Made by a program: the position numbers and the translations under genes
The notes under the pieces: model-generated
Database searches by the model: none
What the model saw: only the letters and a program-made list of their open reading frames with translations
What the model was told of the DNA's origin: nothing
Assembly (NCBI GenBank): GCA_018818065.1
Contig: JAHISV010000005.1
Location: 168,527-232,526 of the forward strand
DNA length: 64,000 bases
DNA from: Bacteroidota bacterium
GTDB taxonomy: Bacteria; Bacteroidota; Ignavibacteria; Ignavibacteriales; Melioribacteraceae
Reading direction: 5' to 3'
In this document: positions 46,177-55,743 of the stretch, one piece after another
Layout of the letters: each line of letters starts with the position of its first letter
How positions within the stretch are numbered: position 1 is the stretch's first letter

Positions 46177-48345
46177 TTATTTATTGCTTAACCCTATTCT
46201 TCCCTTCTCAATATCAATTGATTTAACAGTCACCTCAATTACATCACCAACTTTCAGGACTTCAATAGGGTGTTTAATGAACTTATCAGTTTTCATTTGC
46301 GAGATATGAATAAGCCCATCCTGCTTAACACCAATATCAACGAAAGCGCCAAAGTCGACCACATTGCGTATGGTGCCCATCAATTTCATCCCTTCCTCAA
46401 GATCTTCCATTTTAAGTACATCACTTCTTAAAAGTGGCGCAGGCATTTCTTCACGAGGATCGCGACCCGGTTTTGCCAGGTTTTCCAGAATGTCTTCAAG
46501 TGTCGGCTCGCCAATTTCAATAGTTCCGGCAACATTTTGAGAGCCTTGTTTTTCCACAAAAAGTTTTACAAGCGCCCCCTTTTCATTTATAGAGGTTGTT
46601 GAAAGATCACATAATTGCAATAATTTCTCCGTCGCTTCATACGACTCCGGATGTATGAAGGTATTATCAAGCGGATTCTCGCTGCCTGGTATTTTCAGGA
46701 ATCCCGCGCATTGTTCAAAAGCTTTTTCACCCAGACCCGTAACTTCCATCAATTCCTGTCGTGTCGTAAATCTTCCTTTACGTTCCCGGTAGCGGGTTAT
46801 TGAGCTGGCAATCCTTTTGTTCAGACCTGAAACATAAGTCAGGAGTGATGTACTTGCCGTGTTAAGATCAACACCAACATAGTTCACGCAGCTGATCACC
46901 ACATCATCAAGTTTCTTTAATAAAAGTTTTTGGTCAACATCATGCTGGTATAGTCCAACACCAATAGATTTTGGATCAATCTTTACTAGTTCCGCAAGTG
47001 GATCGAGCACACGACGCGCGATGGAAATGTTACCACGCATACTAGCGTCAAGGTCCGGGAACTCGATTTTTGCAACAGGCGAAGCTGAATAAACGGAAGC
47101 GCCTGCTTCATTTACAATAAGGTAGTGGCAATCGAGCGCGTTTTCCTGAATAACTTCTGCTATCATCAATTCTGTCTCGCGGCTTGCGGTTCCGTTGCCT
47201 ATGGCTATTAAACCAACCTTATGCCTTCTTACAAAATCGAGGACAGTTGCTTTTGCGCCATCCATTTTTTTCTGTGGAGGATGAGGGTACATGGTTGTTC
47301 CCTCAATATATTTCCCCGTTGTGTCAATAATTGCAATTTTAGAACCACTGGCAAAACCAGGGTCGATACCCATTATAGTTGTTCCGGCAATTGGCGGTTG
47401 AAGTAGTAGTTGTCTGAGGTTTTTAGCGAATACTTCAATAGCATGAAGATCAGCTTTTTCAGTTAGCGTGTTTCTTACTTCCTTTTCGATGGAAGGATAT
47501 ATCAATCTCTTGAATGAATCCTCTGTTGTTTCAAGCAGGAGGTCCATCCATACTGACTCATCATACTCAAAATAATTATTATAGGTTTCTTCAAGTGCTG
47601 TCGGGTAATCAAAGCTTAATACTACTTTTAAGAATTTTTCGTGCTCACCTCTGTTTATAGCGAGGGTCTGATATTCCCGTAATCGTCTTAGTTCACCCTC
47701 AAAATCATGGTATACCTCATAAACATCTTTTGCACCCGCTGGTATTTCTGTCGGTTTAGGATTGGCAAATTTTGAAACAATTTTGGCTTTTTCCAAAAGA
47801 AATTCGCGTAGAACTTGACGCACATCGGCAGAATCACTGATCATTTCAGCGATAATATCCATGGCACCCTGACGGGCCTCTTCTGCGGAATTTACTTCTT
47901 TCTTTGCATTAATAAACTCCGCAAATTTCTCTTCCTGATTTCCCGTGTAAAGTGGATTTTCCAGTATAAAAAGAGCGAGCGGTTCCAGACCTTTTGCTTT
48001 AGCAACGGTGCCGCGTGTTTTACGTTTCGGCTTGTATGGTCTGTAAAGATCTTCAACTTCCTGGAGCCTCATTGCTTCTTCAATCTTTTGCTTCAACTCA
48101 TCGGTAAGCTTTCCTTGTTCCTCAATACTGTTAAGCACCGTTTTTTTCCGTTCTTCCAGAATGGTCAGGTAACTTAATCTATCTTCAATGTCTCTCAGAT
48201 TGTCTTCATCCAACCCGCCGGTATGTTCCTTACGATATCTTGCAAGGAAGGGAACCGTAGCGGCTTCGGCAAAAAAGCCAATTACTGTTAAAACCTGTTT
48301 CTCCTGTAAGCCGAGTTCGGCTGCAATTACCTTGGGTATATTCAT
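46177..48345 (-). CDS. tex: Tex-like RNA-binding transcription accessory protein
   Basis: About 722 residues. The N-terminal Tex domain reads VPFLARYRKEHTGGLDE. A YqgF/RNase H-like domain follows (GIDPGFASGSKIAIID), then helix-hairpin-helix segments with LNTASTSLLTYVSGL. A C-terminal S1 domain (GTIRNVVDFGAFVDIG to the end) binds RNA. Tex proteins associate with transcription and affect RNA handling. Start ATG 48345 is chosen because GGAG is then 5 bases upstream; 48348 is also possible. A palindrome at 48469-48490 lies upstream. Confidence 0.93.
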   Translation of the reverse strand: MNIPKVIAAELGLQEKQVLTVIGFFAEAATVPFLARYRKEHTGGLDEDNLRDIEDRLSYLTILEERKKTVLNSIEEQGKLTDELKQKIEEAMRLQEVEDLYRPYKPKRKTRGTVAKAKGLEPLALFILENPLYTGNQEEKFAEFINAKKEVNSAEEARQGAMDIIAEMISDSADVRQVLREFLLEKAKIVSKFANPKPTEIPAGAKDVYEVYHDFEGELRRLREYQTLAINRGEHEKFLKVVLSFDYPTALEETYNNYFEYDESVWMDLLLETTEDSFKRLIYPSIEKEVRNTLTEKADLHAIEVFAKNLRQLLLQPPIAGTTIMGIDPGFASGSKIAIIDTTGKYIEGTTMYPHPPQKKMDGAKATVLDFVRRHKVGLIAIGNGTASRETELMIAEVIQENALDCHYLIVNEAGASVYSASPVAKIEFPDLDASMRGNISIARRVLDPLAELVKIDPKSIGVGLYQHDVDQKLLLKKLDDVVISCVNYVGVDLNTASTSLLTYVSGLNKRIASSITRYRERKGRFTTRQELMEVTGLGEKAFEQCAGFLKIPGSENPLDNTFIHPESYEATEKLLQLCDLSTTSINEKGALVKLFVEKQGSQNVAGTIEIGEPTLEDILENLAKPGRDPREEMPAPLLRSDVLKMEDLEEGMKLMGTIRNVVDFGAFVDIGVKQDGLIHISQMKTDKFIKHPIEVLKVGDVIEVTVKSIDIEKGRIGLSNK

Positions 48346-48375
48346 CATCTCTCCGTAATTTATTCGCGGGGTCAA

Positions 48376-48766
48376 AACAAAAGGAAAAATAGTTCTTTTG
48401 CAACTTGAAAGTTATTGAAACTTGGAAATCGTACTGATAAATGTCAGATTAAATTTTAGCAACGCATAGTTTCACCCAAATTCGTGAAACATAACAAAAA
48501 TAAAAATAAGGTTGCTTAAATAGCTGAATTTATGCGAATTACGCCATCACGATAGCGGTATTATCATATGAAGATAGTAAGATCTGTTTTGCCGTCAATT
48601 TTATAAAAAATGAAACCAGAGAAAATTACTCTCATTCTTGGTACCCTGAGAGCAGGTAAAACAATTCTATTAAAAGGCCTGATAAATAAATTTGATTTTC
48701 CAATGCCGCTTTTCGTTCAAAAAAAGTATATTGTTTTAAGGACATTCACACATATTGGAGGAAGGA
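48376..48766. other. Region between tex and the next gene
   Basis: About 390 bases holding the tex promoter side, an inverted repeat GTTTCAC (48469-48475) / GTGAAAC (48484-48490), and the 55-codon P-loop frame at 48610-48777, listed separately. Confidence 0.5.
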
Positions 48767-48777
48767 ATGAAAGTTAA
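48610..48777 (+). pseudogene. 55-codon P-loop reading frame, possible gene remnant
   Basis: The frame begins MKPEKITLILG and contains GTLRAGKT, a good match to the Walker A pattern GxxxxGK[ST], followed by ILLKGLINKF as a helix. This is how many P-loop NTPases (for example CobW-type GTPases or AAA ATPases) begin. The frame stops after 55 residues inside the start of the gene at 48767. No ribosome binding site is obvious before its ATG. It may be the remnant of an NTPase gene or a very small real gene; the reading is tentative. Confidence 0.35.
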
Positions 48778-49414
48778 ACTATTTTTATTTGGACTGCTTT
48801 TAGTCGCTTTATCAATGAATTCAAACGCGCAGGTTACATTTCAGGTAGGCGCTGGTGCAGGGTATTCAGTTGGCGCGGGTGACCTGCCAAATGAATGGGT
48901 AGACGGCGGTTATGGTATGGATGGCGGATTCAATATTCATGCTAAAGCCAGAGTTGGACTACTAACTTTTATTGGTGTTGGGGAAGTGGGTTATACTATG
49001 ATGACACATGATGGCACCACCAGCGAGGATGATCTCAATATTCTATCTCTTAAAGTTGGTCCTGAATTTCACATCAGTCTTCCGCTAATTCCTATTGATC
49101 CATACTTAGGCGCAAATTTTCAGGTTAACACCTTTTCAGGCGAGTCAAGAACCAAAGGTACACCAAGCGCTACTTACGAGATTGAATCTGCTGCAAGATA
49201 TGGTATAGGAATAAATGGTGGTGTTATATTCAGTCTTGGCGGACTCAAACTGGATCTTAATCTTGGTTATAATATGCTGAACGCTTTCGGAAAGGATTTC
49301 GAAAACAATACTGGTTCTGACACTTTTCTTTTGAATGACGGAGAAGGTGACGGCTTTGACGCAAGATCAATTAACACGCTGGAATTTAAAGTAACAGCCA
49401 TGATTGGTATTTAA
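48767..49414 (+). CDS. Predicted outer membrane beta-barrel protein
   Basis: 215 residues with a signal peptide (MKVKLFLFGLLLVALSMNSNAQ). Regular amphipathic strands follow: FQVGAGAGYSVGAG, GLLTFIGVGEVGYT, LILSLKVGPEFHISL-like and a final FKVTAMIGI. The pattern suggests an eight- or ten-stranded barrel, as in many Bacteroidota porin-like or OmpW-like proteins. GGAGGAAGG before the ATG fixes the start at 48767. It is followed 16 bases later by the ArsC-like gene. Confidence 0.75.
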   Translation: MKVKLFLFGLLLVALSMNSNAQVTFQVGAGAGYSVGAGDLPNEWVDGGYGMDGGFNIHAKARVGLLTFIGVGEVGYTMMTHDGTTSEDDLNILSLKVGPEFHISLPLIPIDPYLGANFQVNTFSGESRTKGTPSATYEIESAARYGIGINGGVIFSLGGLKLDLNLGYNMLNAFGKDFENNTGSDTFLLNDGEGDGFDARSINTLEFKVTAMIGI

Positions 49415-49430
49415 AATTTTAGGACTATTC

Positions 49431-49781
49431 ATGAAAAAAATTACAGTCTACGAAAAACCGACCTGCACTACATGCAGGAAGGTGTCAGCAAAACTTCAGG
49501 AAAAGGGAGTAGAGTTTGATAAGGTTAACTATTACATAAAACCCTTTACAAAAAATAAATTGAAGACTCTCCTAAAGAAAATGGATATGAAACCGAGCGA
49601 ACTGTTACGGGCAAACGATAAAGCCTATAAAGAGCTCGATTTTAAGAATAAGAAATACACCGAAACCCAGATACTGGATTACATGATTAAGAACCACGAT
49701 CTTGTTCAGCGTCCGATTATTGAGATGGGAGACAAGGCTGTTCTTGCGAGACCGGCGGAGAGGATAGACGAACTTTTTTAA
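49431..49781 (+). CDS. ArsC/Spx-family thioredoxin-fold protein
   Basis: 116 residues. The N-terminal KPTCTTCRKV holds Cys12 and Cys15 in a CxxC arrangement. The conserved C-terminal region is LVQRPIIEMGDKAVLARP, with the arginines that contact oxyanions in ArsC. This places it in the ArsC-like family, which covers glutaredoxin-coupled arsenate reductases and Spx/YfgD proteins. Arsenate reduction is plausible but there is no other ars gene nearby. TTAGGA precedes the ATG. Confidence 0.82.
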   Translation: MKKITVYEKPTCTTCRKVSAKLQEKGVEFDKVNYYIKPFTKNKLKTLLKKMDMKPSELLRANDKAYKELDFKNKKYTETQILDYMIKNHDLVQRPIIEMGDKAVLARPAERIDELF

Positions 49782-49830
49782 GGGCAGTATTTAGACGTAA
49801 GATGTTAGATTATAGAAAAAGCGAAAAGAT

Positions 49831-49869
49831 AAAAAGAAGAGGCGGGAGTTGAAACCCGCCTTTCTTTTT
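49831..49869. terminator. Terminator between ArsC-like and DUF6789 genes
   Basis: GGCGGG (49841-49846) and CCCGCC (49855-49860) form a GC-rich stem. It is extended by A-rich and T-rich flanks, so it resembles a bidirectional intrinsic terminator. It lies between convergent genes. Confidence 0.9.
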
Positions 49870-49890
49870 AAGAGAAGCTATAGAAGTTGT

Positions 49891-50352
49891 TTAAATTTTT
49901 GCAGGTACAGCATTTACTAATGGTTTGTAAACTAAACCAACCACAGCACCATATATCAGATGACCCACCAGACTTCCCATTGCCATCATGGCTGAGCCTG
50001 AAAACAATCCTGAGCTGAAACTCATGCCATTCATTACCATCATCGTCATGGGCATTACTATTAACTGGGCCATTAACCAGGGAGCTATTCCGAATACTGC
50101 ACCGCGTAGTGCTGGATTGCTGATCTTAATTTTTTCATAAAACATAAAGCCATAGGCTTCTGCTAAAACAATTCCAATCATAAAATGCATTACCCATCCA
50201 ATGGCAAGGCTTCCGCCAAACATTGACCCAAGCATTTTGGGTATGTCCATCTCAATACCCATCATGGGTGCCATGAAGGTGAACATTGTCATTACTACTG
50301 TTCCGGCGATACCGGCAACTGCTGCTTTTGAAAATGAGAATGATGTTTTCAT
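49891..50352 (-). CDS. DUF6789-like membrane protein
   Basis: 153 residues with four hydrophobic helices and unusually many methionines (for example MAPMMGIEMD and MPMTMMVMNGM). It matches the DUF6789 style of small membrane protein in Bacteroidota. The function is unknown. Methionine richness can reflect copper handling, but this is speculation. Upstream lie hairpins at 50362-50395 and 50459-50480. Confidence 0.65.
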   Translation of the reverse strand: MKTSFSFSKAAVAGIAGTVVMTMFTFMAPMMGIEMDIPKMLGSMFGGSLAIGWVMHFMIGIVLAEAYGFMFYEKIKISNPALRGAVFGIAPWLMAQLIVMPMTMMVMNGMSFSSGLFSGSAMMAMGSLVGHLIYGAVVGLVYKPLVNAVPAKI

Positions 50353-50506
50353 TTTAAGTCCTTCGTATATAAGTTTGTTAAAAAATTTATACGAAAGATA
50401 AAAGGATGGGGCTGGTCAAACTGACAACCAGACGACTATTCATGTTCGAATGAGGGCGAAGTGTCGTTGGCCTGACACTTGTAGGTAGTATCCCGGCAGT
50501 TTTGGG

Positions 50507-50977
50507 TTACTTGCCAAATTGCTTCAGGTGATGATCCATATGTACGTAGACTAATCGTCCCCACTCTTTTTTATTCATCATTCCAAATGCGGGGTGCTGA
50601 ATCTTATTCCCTTTTTTGAAATTAGTATCGAATAGACGGAGAAGTGAGATGAGGGTTTTTCTATCGGCTTCAAATTCAATTGGTTTTGTTCCCCCGGCGC
50701 CTTGTTTCAATTCCTTTGTTGTTTCAACTTTTCCTTTTGGAGCGGGGACACCAAGGAGAATAAGTTTTTTAAGAATGGTTGTTGTTAGAAGGTTGCCTTG
50801 ATATTTTGAGGTAATACCTCCAACGGCAAGTTTAATCTGATCAGCTGTATGACATAACATTTCATGGGAAGACATTTTACCCCAAAGAGACTTACTGTTT
50901 TTCTGGAGCAATTCTGTCCGTTCAATGAGTTCAGTCAAATCACTTTTCTTCAATACATTTTTCATTTTTTCTTTCAT
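50507..50977 (-). CDS. DUF1569 (DinB-like) protein
   Basis: A 156-residue soluble four-helix-bundle protein. Histidines that fit a DinB-type metal site occur in SSHEMLCHTADQ and in the C-terminal VYVHMDHHLKQF. The overall sequence fits DUF1569, a member of the DinB/YfiT-like group. The specific reaction is unknown. It lies 26 bases after the SemiSWEET gene and may be in the same transcript. Confidence 0.8.
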   Translation of the reverse strand: MKEKMKNVLKKSDLTELIERTELLQKNSKSLWGKMSSHEMLCHTADQIKLAVGGITSKYQGNLLTTTILKKLILLGVPAPKGKVETTKELKQGAGGTKPIEFEADRKTLISLLRLFDTNFKKGNKIQHPAFGMMNKKEWGRLVYVHMDHHLKQFGK

Positions 50978-51003
50978 CTTTATTTGATGAGATAATTAAT
51001 TAA

Positions 51004-51258
51004 TCATCCATGTTTTATTTTAAGACTCAGTACTATGAGAATTAAAACAAGTGTAACTGCATTTGCTAAAATAACCGGTAAGTCGGAAATGATTATACCA
51101 TAAATCAACCACATTGCTACGCCAATTGTTGCAACGATATACATACCCAACGAAATTGACTTGGTGTCTTTCGTTTTTAAGGCTTTAATCACCTGTGGTA
51201 AAAAGGCAAAAGTAGTGCATATACCGGCAGCAAATCCCAATATCGTCGTAAAATCCAT
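51004..51258 (-). CDS. SemiSWEET sugar transporter
   Basis: 84 residues with three predicted helices and the family PQ motif in AFLPQVIKAL, plus TKDTKSISLGMY. SemiSWEETs dimerise to form a small sugar channel in the inner membrane. Its length and motif match closely. It sits between the DUF1569 and unknown 203-residue genes in one minus-strand run. Confidence 0.9.
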   Translation of the reverse strand: MDFTTILGFAAGICTTFAFLPQVIKALKTKDTKSISLGMYIVATIGVAMWLIYGIIISDLPVILANAVTLVLILIVLSLKIKHG

Positions 51259-51275
51259 ATTAGCCCTTACTTTAA

Positions 51276-51884
51276 TTAATAATGCTCATCATCCAAATTG
51301 TAGTCTAGCTTAAATGATTCTTCTATCCAAGTTTTTATTTCTATTTTACTTGCATCAATGCCGGGTTGTAGTGGACTATTCTTGAGTTTATTTCTAATTT
51401 CTTTCATCCTTTTGCTTACGTCACGATTTTCTTGCAGGTTACCGTTGTCAATTATTAGCTCAACAACTTCTTTGTACTTCCATGGTGGAGGATATCCCAT
51501 GTGGACATATAGATCATCAATAAAGTTTTTTGCGATGAGAATTCCCCCGGTGAAATTTAAGTTATAATTCAGGTTTTTATAATGGTTGTTGAAGAGGGAG
51601 TGTTCCATATCCATTACTTCAGGTTTCACTCCATTAAGCAGCGGTCCTTCCGCCATTTCAATTGTTCCATCTTTTTCAGTTGCATGGTTTATGTCCAGTT
51701 TATCAAGAACAAATTTGTTATAAGCAATTTTGAAAGTGCACAGGTAACCGCCCCAGCATGCGGAACAGCAACCATAGGGCTTCAAATCATGTTCTTCCGG
51801 CGAAAAGAAATTTTGACCATTAATGCCTACAAGCTCCCACTCTTCATCTTTATAAATAAAGGTATCCTGCATTTGAGCTGTCAT
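51276..51884 (-). CDS. Conserved protein of unknown function
   Basis: A 202-residue soluble protein. Distinct features are a CCSACWGGYLCT cysteine cluster near residue 40 and an LYVHMGYPPPWKYKEV segment. Related proteins appear to occur in actinobacteria and others, but no function is known to me. The start is at ATG 51884; an ATG at 51872 is also possible. It leads the run with SemiSWEET and DUF1569, 18 bases ahead of the transporter. Confidence 0.6.
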   Translation of the reverse strand: MTAQMQDTFIYKDEEWELVGINGQNFFSPEEHDLKPYGCCSACWGGYLCTFKIAYNKFVLDKLDINHATEKDGTIEMAEGPLLNGVKPEVMDMEHSLFNNHYKNLNYNLNFTGGILIAKNFIDDLYVHMGYPPPWKYKEVVELIIDNGNLQENRDVSKRMKEIRNKLKNSPLQPGIDASKIEIKTWIEESFKLDYNLDDEHY

Positions 51885-52070
51885 TTTTCATCCCTCCATT
51901 TGATTTTGCTTCTAATTTACATATTTCCAGGCAGAGCATAAAGTACATGAATAGTAATATCTGTAAATCCTTAATAATATAAGCTCATTTCACAAAAATT
52001 ATTTGCTTCATACACACCATTTCCCTTAACTTAGAGGGCTCTTCTTACAAAGAAATTACTGGTGCAGCAT

Positions 52071-52901
52071 ATGATGAAAAACATACTATTATGGGTTATT
52101 GCCTTCGTAATAACCGCAGCGGTTGCTATTTACCAAAGAGCAACGGGACCTACCTATCCAATATCTGACAAAATCGAGTTAAACGACAAAACAATTCAGT
52201 ACAAACTATTCAGAAGCCATGGCGGCGACACGGATCATGAGGTTCAAATTCCTGTGGAAGATGATGCCATCCACGCCAAAATTTTCTGGAGGCGGTATAA
52301 GTTTGATACTGCCTGGAATGTGGTTGAAATGAAGAATGAGAATGGAATTCTAAGCGGATATTTGCCGCATCAGCCAAAGGCGGGAAAACTGGAATACTAT
52401 GTTAATCTTTGCGTTGAAGAAAAAATTACTTCCCTTCCCGAAAAGGGATATGTGGTTATCCGATTCAAGGGAGACGTCCCCATATGGGTTCTCATTCCTC
52501 ATGTACTGGCTATGTTCGGGGCTATGCTGCTTTCAATGCGCACGGGGCTGGAAATTTTTGTAAAAGATTCACGCCCATTCAAGCTAACTTACTGGACTAT
52601 AGGTTTTCTTGGCGTCGGCGGTTTCTTCCTGGGTCCTTTGATGCAGCTTTATGCTTTTGATGCCTGGTGGACAGGATTTCCCTTCGGGACGGATTTAACG
52701 GACAATAAAACACTTATTGCCATGGTTGGCTGGCTTATTGCGTTATTTATTATGAAAAGATCGCAGAAACCAAAAGTGTGGGCTTTCGCCGCTTCAGTTC
52801 TGCTTCTCGTTGTTTATTTAATACCACATAGCATGATGGGGAGTGAGCTTGATTACAGTAAAATGGATAATGAGAAACAAAAATTAGAAATACTTAATTG
52901 A
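52071..52901 (+). CDS. Membrane protein of unknown function
   Basis: About 276 residues. A first hydrophobic helix (ILLWVIAFVITAAVAIY) is followed by a beta-rich extracytoplasmic part of about 100 residues, then four helices in the C-terminal half (starting VPIWVLIPHVLAMFG). No family is recognised. ATG 52071 is preferred over GTG 52062, since the frame then begins MMKN. It lies 19 bases before the protease and may be co-transcribed with it and the OPT transporter. Confidence 0.6.
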   Translation: MMKNILLWVIAFVITAAVAIYQRATGPTYPISDKIELNDKTIQYKLFRSHGGDTDHEVQIPVEDDAIHAKIFWRRYKFDTAWNVVEMKNENGILSGYLPHQPKAGKLEYYVNLCVEEKITSLPEKGYVVIRFKGDVPIWVLIPHVLAMFGAMLLSMRTGLEIFVKDSRPFKLTYWTIGFLGVGGFFLGPLMQLYAFDAWWTGFPFGTDLTDNKTLIAMVGWLIALFIMKRSQKPKVWAFAASVLLLVVYLIPHSMMGSELDYSKMDNEKQKLEILN

Positions 52902-52920
52902 ACTATTTATCGGGGATCAA

Positions 52921-55731
52921 ATGAAATCAAAACTGTTATACCTTTTTTTACTCGCTCCAATTCTCCTTTTTGCTCAAGAGGAATCACAAACATTTTTATC
53001 ACTTAAACAGACTGGTGTTGAAGAGTTTTTACAAAAATATCCTGAATTCGACGGACGCGGAACCATCGTGCTTGTTATGGATTCCGGTGTTGATATGGGT
53101 CTTGATGGATTAAAAAAAACATCTACAGGAGAAATAAAGGTAATTGACGCACAGGATTTCTCGCGTCAGGGGAATATAAATTATTATGAAGCGGATACAG
53201 ATGAAATAGATGATGTAGAATATTTTGTTAATGAAGCAAAAGGATTTAAAGTCGCTGGCGTTAACAAACTTTCCCTTAAACCCATTGATGGCGACTATTT
53301 TATTGGTTTAATGGAGGAAAAACTTTTTCTGAATTCCTCTACCAGAAAACCAGACATAAACGAGAATGGCAGGAAAGACGATAAATTCTATTTCGTCACT
53401 TTTAAAACTTCCGTTGATGGCGAAGAATATTGGGTGGTCTATTTTGATAAGAATGCCGATGGCGATCTTTCTGATGAAACTCCACTTCGCAATTATAAAG
53501 ATCAATTGGAACCATTTTTTATAGAACGCGGCAATGGCGTGCCTTACCTGACATTTGCGCTTAATGTTATTCCTGATAAGCAATTGGTCAGTTTCTATTT
53601 TGACGATAACGGACATGGCACTAACTGTGCAGGCATTGCAACCGGCTATCGTATTGGCGAAGCTGATTTTAAAGGAGTTGCTCCTGGCGCAAATCTTATA
53701 GGCGCTAAAATTGGTAACAATGAATACTCCGGTGGAGCAACAGTTACCGAAAGCATGAAGCAGGCTTACGAATATGCTGACAAGTTATCAAAAGAAATAA
53801 AACAGCCAATCATAATAAACATGAGTTACGGTATAGGGTCCGAAATTGAGACCCATGCCGAAATGGAAATTTATCTCAATAATCTTGTTCGCAGCAATTC
53901 TTATCTATATATATGTAAATCCGCGGGTAATGATGGACCTGGAATTTCGACTCTTGGTCAGCCTTCCGCGGCAACATTGTGCATCGTATCGGGAGCCGCG
54001 CTTACTAAAGAAGTGGCTGGCGATCTTTATGGAGTTCGTCATACTGACGATACTATTTATGCTTTCAGCGGTCGGGGTGCTGAAGTTGACAAACCAGATA
54101 TTGTTTCTCCGGGTGGAAGTTTTGCAACAATCCCGAATCATAAAGCATGGGATGGAATGCAGGGAACCTCAATGTCTTCACCCTACACTGCAGGTGTCGT
54201 ATCGCTGCTTCTGAGCGGTGTTGTCGCTAAATATCCTGAAGTGAAAGTCCCCTCTACATTAATAAACAAAGTGCTCCGCGAAAGCGCAACCTGGATGAAA
54301 GGCTACGACCATCTCGATCAGGGTGGTGGAATGATTAATGTAATGAAGGCATGGGATGTGCTGGAAGACCTTATCAAAAAAGGTGAGGTTGAGAAATTTG
54401 AGACTTACTCAACAAGCGCATTCGCGCCTAACATGCCGGGCAATTCTGCTCCTGCTTTATATATTAGAAACGGCTCATATCTTACGGGAAAGGAATTCTA
54501 CCGATACACAATCGAAAGAGAAAACAGTATTAAGAAGGATAAATTCTACAGGGTGGTTGATATTAAGAGCGATAGTGAGTGGTTACTGCCGGCTCAAAAG
54601 AGAACTCATTTTAGAAATGAGCAAAAAGCCTATGTGGATGTTCAGTTTGATATTTCCAAAATGACTGAGCCGGGACTTTACAATGGCAAAATATACGCTA
54701 CGCGACAGGGAAGCAAAATAAGAGAATTTGAACTGATGGCAACTGTAGTGATACCTTATGAATTCAATGCTGCAAACAACTATAAAATGAAATGGAAAGA
54801 CACAAAATTAAAACCTGTAGAAAATAAAAGGTATTTTGTTAACGTGCCCGCCGGGGCAACTTCAATGAAAATTGATCTTACGGTTGAAGAGAATGAATAC
54901 GGGATGCTTACCTACTCAGTATATGATCCCAATGGAAGAGAAAGGAAATATTCCGGCACAACAACCTCATTTAAGGATGAGGATTCAAACATAAAGTATC
55001 TTTACGATCCAATGCCGGGTGTGTGGGAAGTTGTGGTTGTAAATCGTCGTTACTCAAGCGACATATCCGAATACAATCTTTCAATTGAATTCGATGGCAT
55101 TAACAGAATCGGGACTTCCGCGATATCAACTGAGCATAGTAAGTTGGAGGTAGTTAACCTTTTTTCTGAAATGAAGACTAGCAACCTTAGCGCGGATATT
55201 CAGGGATACCAGACAACCAGCGTAAAAAAAATAGCCGGTTATGATGAGTTATTGATTCCTTTCACTATTAAAAAAGATGAAAGGGAAAAAATTTTTGAAA
55301 TTATGCTGAGTAAAGAAGACTTTAATAAAAACACCGACTTTGCTTATCTCATTTATAATGAAGCCGGTAAAAGTGTTGCGGGCGGCGGACTGGGATATCA
55401 AGATGGAACCGTTTCCCTTAATTATAAGGAGGGGTACGAAAACGAGAAATTTACCCTGAAGATAGTACCCGGATTTGTAAGTGAAACAGATGAAGCGTTT
55501 GTTCATATTACAGAAAAAGTATATTTTGATAATGATATAAAAGTGACTGTAACAAATGATGGAAGTTCGAAAGTCAATTTCTATCCGTCTGTTATGGAAA
55601 CCCTTGAGTTGGATTACAAAAAGGTTGAGAGAGAATTACCCGAAGGCGTAAAACTATTTGGTAATCTTTATTTTCAATCCGGCAGCAGCAACGAAACTGA
55701 ATATATATTACCTCTAAAATATAAATTGTAA
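52921..55731 (+). CDS. Exported subtilisin-like serine protease (S8 family)
   Basis: 936 residues with a signal peptide (about 1-19, LFLLAPILLFAQ). The catalytic triad is Asp54 in VMDSGVD, His232 in NGHGTNCAG and Ser417 in GTSMSSPY, with the oxyanion Asn in SAGNDGPG. The 180-residue insertion between Asp and His and the long C-terminal beta-rich region (about 500-936) match pyrolysin/tripeptidyl peptidase II-like S8 enzymes. It is secreted or periplasmic. GGGGAT is the ribosome binding site. An OPT transporter follows 12 bases later. Confidence 0.92.
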   Translation: MKSKLLYLFLLAPILLFAQEESQTFLSLKQTGVEEFLQKYPEFDGRGTIVLVMDSGVDMGLDGLKKTSTGEIKVIDAQDFSRQGNINYYEADTDEIDDVEYFVNEAKGFKVAGVNKLSLKPIDGDYFIGLMEEKLFLNSSTRKPDINENGRKDDKFYFVTFKTSVDGEEYWVVYFDKNADGDLSDETPLRNYKDQLEPFFIERGNGVPYLTFALNVIPDKQLVSFYFDDNGHGTNCAGIATGYRIGEADFKGVAPGANLIGAKIGNNEYSGGATVTESMKQAYEYADKLSKEIKQPIIINMSYGIGSEIETHAEMEIYLNNLVRSNSYLYICKSAGNDGPGISTLGQPSAATLCIVSGAALTKEVAGDLYGVRHTDDTIYAFSGRGAEVDKPDIVSPGGSFATIPNHKAWDGMQGTSMSSPYTAGVVSLLLSGVVAKYPEVKVPSTLINKVLRESATWMKGYDHLDQGGGMINVMKAWDVLEDLIKKGEVEKFETYSTSAFAPNMPGNSAPALYIRNGSYLTGKEFYRYTIERENSIKKDKFYRVVDIKSDSEWLLPAQKRTHFRNEQKAYVDVQFDISKMTEPGLYNGKIYATRQGSKIREFELMATVVIPYEFNAANNYKMKWKDTKLKPVENKRYFVNVPAGATSMKIDLTVEENEYGMLTYSVYDPNGRERKYSGTTTSFKDEDSNIKYLYDPMPGVWEVVVVNRRYSSDISEYNLSIEFDGINRIGTSAISTEHSKLEVVNLFSEMKTSNLSADIQGYQTTSVKKIAGYDELLIPFTIKKDEREKIFEIMLSKEDFNKNTDFAYLIYNEAGKSVAGGGLGYQDGTVSLNYKEGYENEKFTLKIVPGFVSETDEAFVHITEKVYFDNDIKVTVTNDGSSKVNFYPSVMETLELDYKKVERELPEGVKLFGNLYFQSGSSNETEYILPLKYKL

Positions 55732-55743
55732 GGAGAGTATTAA

